DNA of 64,000 nucleotides from Siniperca chuatsi (taxonomy: Eukaryota; Chordata; Actinopteri; Centrarchiformes; Sinipercidae): contig NC_058061.1 in NCBI RefSeq assembly GCF_020085105.1, positions 6,209,784-6,273,783 on the forward strand, in the 5' to 3' direction. Below, piece after piece: positions 58,850 to 64,000 of this stretch. How positions within the stretch are numbered: position 1 is the first letter of the stretch; each line of letters begins with the position of its first letter. A program made the position numbers and the translations under genes. Below the pieces are notes generated by a model, which was not told the origin of the DNA, searched no databases, and was given only the letters and a program-made list of their open reading frames with translations.

Positions 58850-61800
58850 ATAAAAATGCATCTTCTCGCATGCATGCAAATACTGTATGTTCATGCACAC
58901 ATACATCATAAAAAAACATATATATATACACACTGAGTGCAAATGCCATTCATCAGTTTGTATATATCAATAATTTCACATAATTACAACCCTGTTTTGT
59001 CAGGGTCCGCGGAGTTGGAGAGCAAATGCTTGTTCTTGGCTCGGAGTTATATTTCTCATTCCAGGAGGGGGGAAGTGAGAAATGGAGGGTTCATGAATAA
59101 TGCCTCTTGCCATTGGCACAACAAGGACAAGATTAATCTCCTCGCACAAACACCAAGCCCTTTTTCTGATTAATTTCACATTTATAATTTAGTAATTGCA
59201 TGACTAGGACAGTTGGATATACAGCTAATGAGATTTACACATGCTCTTTGGACCCAGGTCTTGCTCAGCTCTAGATTCTCTTTGCATTGTGCATGCGTGA
59301 GTGTGCCTTCATGCAAAAATGTGTTTTTTTTCTTGTAAATTTGCAGCATTACTAGTTGGGGCCTATTGCAACAGCTAGGCTAAATGTTGAAATGATAAGA
59401 ATGTAAAAGTATTTTGGTAACATAATAATATCATGTAATAATGTAGATATTTTGGAGATTAAATTAAGATATTTTTGAAATATTTTCTTAACGAAAAAGT
59501 CTTCAATATTTTCCTTATTATCAACACATTCCTTGAAAAGATCGAAACCAACAAAAAATTTATCCAAAGTCTGTGTATTCTTTTGTGCTATAGAGCTCCA
59601 TTGTTGTCTAAAATCTATTAAAAACACATTAATAAGCCACACTGTACACACACACTGGGTGACGTGTTCCTTTACTACGATGAACTCAGCCTCTGTAGTT
59701 TATTTTTGATTCAATCCCACATACATTGTCCTGCTGCTGTAAACACTCACAAGAGCGCCAAATGTGTATTAATCCGCACCTGAAAATAGTCCCCAACAAA
59801 TGCACTTTTTACCCCTTTTCGAGGAACATTTGGAAAACTACAGTGCCCAGGAAATAAAACTAAATGAATCTGCATGTTTTTGACCTGTTTTTAAAGATGT
59901 ATGTCTTCAGTAGGAACCAATGGGCTTGGGGGTGAGGGCCAGAGTCACAGGGTAGAGAAGTCAGAAGGTATTGAGAGACGGACTTACACATTATTGGTTT
60001 TGGTCTTTTCATGGCATTAGTTAAAATAGAATAACACCAGCCTTACTTTCTCCATGACAACTGGCCTTACAGATAAAGTATGAGACTCAATATCAGGAGT
60101 GGGTTTTTTTGTCCTTTGATAACAAGAGACATATGTATTTACTTTTACAAACAAGCAAAAGACAAATCCGATTTGCTGAAGATTTTGCCAATTTCAAGCA
60201 GGACAGATGTTTCCAGGCACACTATTTTATAGTCCTGCTAAATTGTTAGTTGTTTCTTGTTTTGTCAGATCAGCAGGAACTGGAACAAAAGCTGTTGAGT
60301 TTGTGGTGTCCTCATACAGTCCTTGACTAATGCCGCCTTCACGTCATATATAATGAATTATAAAAATGGGAAAGATTTCCATGTTTATGACTTGGGAGCA
60401 TTCACTTCATCGGAGAGCTCAAGACATGTGAAGGTTAAAAATACTGTACAGTTTAACACTTAATAAAATTAGGGTTTAATTACCTTGACTTTGGTTGACA
60501 TAAGGCATCTAGTTTGTTTGGTTTTCAGGGTACTTCCGTATTATTAAGCACCAAGTCGGAAAATTGGAACTTTCAGAAATTTTTTTTCTTTCCATGACAT
60601 GAACGTACGTGCCAGTGAGGAAAGGGCTGTTTTAATTTCTGTTTTAATTCTGTTCAGTTCAACATCTATTGGAAGTCAAAAACGCACACGTGCATGGAAA
60701 AAAACCCCAAGGAAAATGAAACATGAATCATGCAAAAAATCAGGAGATGGTAAAAAATAGCCTTTCACATACCATCCATACATCCATGTCAAGGCAGCGA
60801 GCATTTGAGCGCCAGCTTTTTTGGCACTGATTAGTCCCACATTCTTGTCAAAGTAGACGTGTTGTTTTTATTTTCATGCTCCAGCAGAAGACAGGGAAGC
60901 AAGGGGAGAGGCAGTTAAAACGACCATGACCAGAACCATACGCCGTAGCTGTGACTTTCATTGCCTCGCATATCATTTCAAAACTGTCCAAAAAGCACTT
61001 CTCTCTGGACACTTGAACCAATTGAGCGGGCTTTCATCTCCTGCTCTGCCTAACAACCCTTGTTGGTTCTGTCCAATCTGGATTTCATTCCCCTCTCTGT
61101 CTCTCACAGTGAATAATGCCTTTGTTGTCACTCCCTTCCCACCACACACACCCTTCATGTCTAATATTTAATATGTACCAAGTGACAAGCCAGGGAAGTA
61201 ACCGAGAATGTTACACACTAATTATTGGCCCAGAGAAACAATATACAGGTCAAAGGATCGGACACTTTTCCGAGGTGTGACCCAACATACGGGAAGTAAT
61301 CATGTCTTTAATAGAGCACAATAATGTGAAGAATGTCATTGTCAAATTCACAAGACTGTAACAAGAAACTCAGTTTCAACTATTACCCCAAAGGGACCCT
61401 TGTAGTGCCAAAGTGCATTTATACCAGCAAGTGAGAAAGCCAAACCCACTGACTCACAAATAGAGTGTGAAACAGAAATGTGCAATACTCATTGCCGAAG
61501 CTTCTGCGCAGGCTTACGGGTGAGTAGCATTAATGGTGGCATGTTCCCATCTCACACATCTGGTTCACATGATCAAACAGGCCATTGATTCTACTGTTTC
61601 CAAAAGAGGGAACAAAATGGCAAATAAACTTACCTCATCGCACTTGGAGGTTAAAGGTACAAACTGTGTTATAAATGTAAACACAAGTGTCTCCCTGCCA
61701 CCAAAATCCAAAACACAAGATTATAAACTGACTAAAAACTTATCAATGTTTGTTTGCACCATTAATATTTGTTAATGCAGGATTAAAACAGGCCTATATT

Positions 61801-64000
61801 CTCAATTTTTATCAGTTGACCAACACACAAAATTCAGTATTGCTTCATTTTATGGGTGCATAAATTAAAGAATAGTTTCCTAATAATTTCCTACGTGTTT
61901 CCTGGAAAAAACTATGTAAATATATGGTGGTAGTTATAAGGAAAAAAAAAAAAAATTGGTACACTTCCAATTATTTATTCTGTCAGTGCACAGCAGGTCA
62001 GCATACAAAAATGTAAGATTTCTCTACAGGTGAGCATACATTTCCTCATATATGGTAAATAAAGTTTCCAATAATAAATAAATAATAAATGACTATTTAC
62101 TTGGGTTTAAATTGTGCTTTTATTTCAAGGAAATTCTTAGTTTTCCTATAAATAGTTTTAACATTTTACCTCAGTTTTTTCTCCCCAAAAAGTTTGTTGG
62201 CTTGTTAACAACCTGTCTAAATGTCTGACTGCTCGTGTTTTTTGCCCTGTCTGACTGTATTCCCACATCTCAGCAATTACCTTGGTGAGTACAATGTTAT
62301 CAGGACTGATAGACACTATGGCCAGAGCTATAAAAATAAGACCTAAGTTCTAATAAACCTGAATTGTGCTTTAAGCTGCATGTTTGTAGTTTATGATGTT
62401 GAACTTTATGACTCAACTTGAGTAATCTGCCCGGACAGACAGAGGCAGGATGGATGAAAGACTGAAGGACGAAGGAGAAAAAGTCAGAGCCATATATATC
62501 GCTTGGAGATCATCTTTTTGCATACCACTCGCCAGCAAATATTTAAGCCTAATTAAAAGGAATACTGTGTTCAGGTTTGTGTGGGAGTAAAGCACGAGAG
62601 AACCAGACAGACTGAGAAGGACAGCAAAGGAGACAGAGAGATTAGAATTTTCCAGGAAACTTAATCATCGGTAACTCGCTTACATCCGTAAACACATCTG
62701 TGGACATCACTTTCCTGCTCTGGACCGGTCTGCATGAGAAACAAATACCACATTTAATGGTGATGCAGAATATGGTCAGGGGCAGGAGTGGTTTAGAGGA
62801 AATGGCTTTTGATAGCTTGTCCTCATTGACTTCTTTTGTGACTCAGTCCCCTGCGGAATGAGAGCACATTTTTAGGAGTAGACACCTCATTAGCCTAACG
62901 TGGGGATGGCTACGCGCCACCGCATAGGACGAGAATACGTCAAGACATGATGGACCACACATGTTGCTCCCGACCTGCAGTGCACAGCATGTAGAGCAGC
63001 AGCAACCCTTTTGTCTTTGCGTTTTTACTTCACTCCTCAACTCCAAATGCCCTTCCCCAATGCCCTTTGCAGCAGACAAAAACTAATGGGATTCAGAGGA
63101 CAACTGCAGCAGCCATGATAGACAGAGATTTATATAGAGGGATGCGTGGCGAGAGTGATGGAGTTGTCTACTGCAGATCCAGTCCCCACATCTGTCCGGT
63201 TCTACTTGGCAGCACTTCTGAGCAATTCTGCTGGGAGAGAGATATGCAGGTGTTCTATTTTTTTTTTCCACAAACAGATGCATCAAGCTAAGCCGAGCCA
63301 AGCAACAGACGGACGGCAGTGTCAGATGCATGAAAAGAAAAATGTTTTGTTCAGGCCCAAGCTGTGCATTTGGGAGACGTGCTTTCAGCAAAGTGTTTAA
63401 ACAAAGTGGCTGTTTTGCATTTTTTGGCAAAACAGCCCATCCTCTTTGTTTTGCCTTCACAGTGGAACTGAGTCACCTGAAGCTCTTGGGAACGGAGAAA
63501 AAACTTTTTGCTTAATTGAAATACACAAACATGCTAGGTGAAAATACACTTCGACGGGCATGTTTTTGTTCAACAAGTTCTCCAACCTAAATGACAAAAC
63601 AAGTTGTCAGTGCCTTATCCACGTGATTGTTTTCTGAGCTGGTGGCCCTATCATCAGCACAACATTGTTTGTCATATGACTGTTACAGAAATTATTCATA
63701 TTAACTTATTATTCATATCTGCCACTATAGCTAAAACTATTTCGCAAGGTCAGGGAGCGATCATGGCCATGGCAACATCACACGACTTCCACCTTTGCCT
63801 CTGAAAGTGTGTTCACACTGAGAATGAAGTGAAGCTCCGCCTCAAAAAATAGTGCAAGGCGAAATAATGCAAGGGCTGTTTTTTGGCCATAACAGACAAA
63901 TATATCAACTGTACAGTTAGCTAGCTGAAGCTAGCTAGCAACACGGGAGTGTGCCTGTGTGTGGTTGTGTAGCCTATAGGTCAGGTCGGACCTGACGTCA

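Larger units (their letters stand above)
38095..64000. other. 26-kb gene-poor segment
   Basis: No open frame longer than about 145 codons is present and none shows a recognised domain or splice-consistent exon series. The longest frames are simple-repeat artefacts. It contains the repeats, hAT-like elements, MITEs and hairpin listed separately. Several unique, non-repetitive stretches (about 48360-48670, 52780-53080, 56440-56640, 62840-63120) have mixed composition and could be regulatory, but I have no comparative evidence. It may be intergenic or part of a long intron of a gene outside the window. Confidence 0.7.

Noticed and set aside
58678..58936. Two overlapping frames rich in LTHS repeats
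   Set aside because: Produced by the (ACTC)n microsatellite.

Overview
The window is a piece of an animal nuclear genome, almost certainly a ray-finned (teleost, probably percomorph) fish. Three multi-exon genes with GT-AG introns are readable and all match vertebrate families. A vertebrate-type tRNA-Gly(CCC) is present. The spacer and intron DNA is full of teleost-style repeats: TTAAAGG-ended MITEs, hAT-type MITEs with 8-bp target duplications, tRNA-derived SINEs, an L2-like LINE fragment and microsatellites. All exon maps below were built by hand from splice sites and reading phase, with no transcript evidence.

Layout. 1-2.8 kb: non-coding, with one hAT-like element and a putative 5' UTR/promoter. 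2.86-23.36 kb (+): ppp1r9b, the spinophilin (neurabin-2) gene, in 10 coding exons encoding 818 residues. 25.1-30.3 kb (-): a PRDM9-like PR/SET and zinc-finger gene in 6 coding exons (938 residues), tail-to-tail with ppp1r9b. It lacks KRAB and SSXRD and carries substitutions at two of the three catalytic tyrosines, as in the teleost PRDM9-beta type. 31.06 kb: tRNA-Gly(CCC). 31.88-37.82 kb (+): fbxw10, an F-box/WD40 gene in 12 coding exons (953 residues), head-to-head with the PRDM9-like gene. Two identical RFX X-boxes lie just upstream of its start codon. 38.1-64 kb: about 26 kb with no gene I can support, holding MITEs, two further hAT-like elements, microsatellites and a perfect 21-bp-arm hairpin.

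The three genes do not form a pathway. Spinophilin is a neuronal scaffold targeting protein phosphatase 1 to actin. The PRDM9-like protein is a predicted DNA-binding chromatin factor, and FBXW10 is a predicted SCF ubiquitin-ligase substrate receptor. The divergent PRDM9-like/fbxw10 pair, with X-boxes and a tRNA gene in the shared spacer, suggests (by inference) germline or ciliated-cell expression on the fbxw10 side.

The items most worth a second look are the hairpin at 56.2 kb, the paired X-boxes, the catalytically altered PR/SET domain, a CTCF-like motif at the edge of the gene-poor region, and the shared TTAAAGG termini of several otherwise different MITE families.
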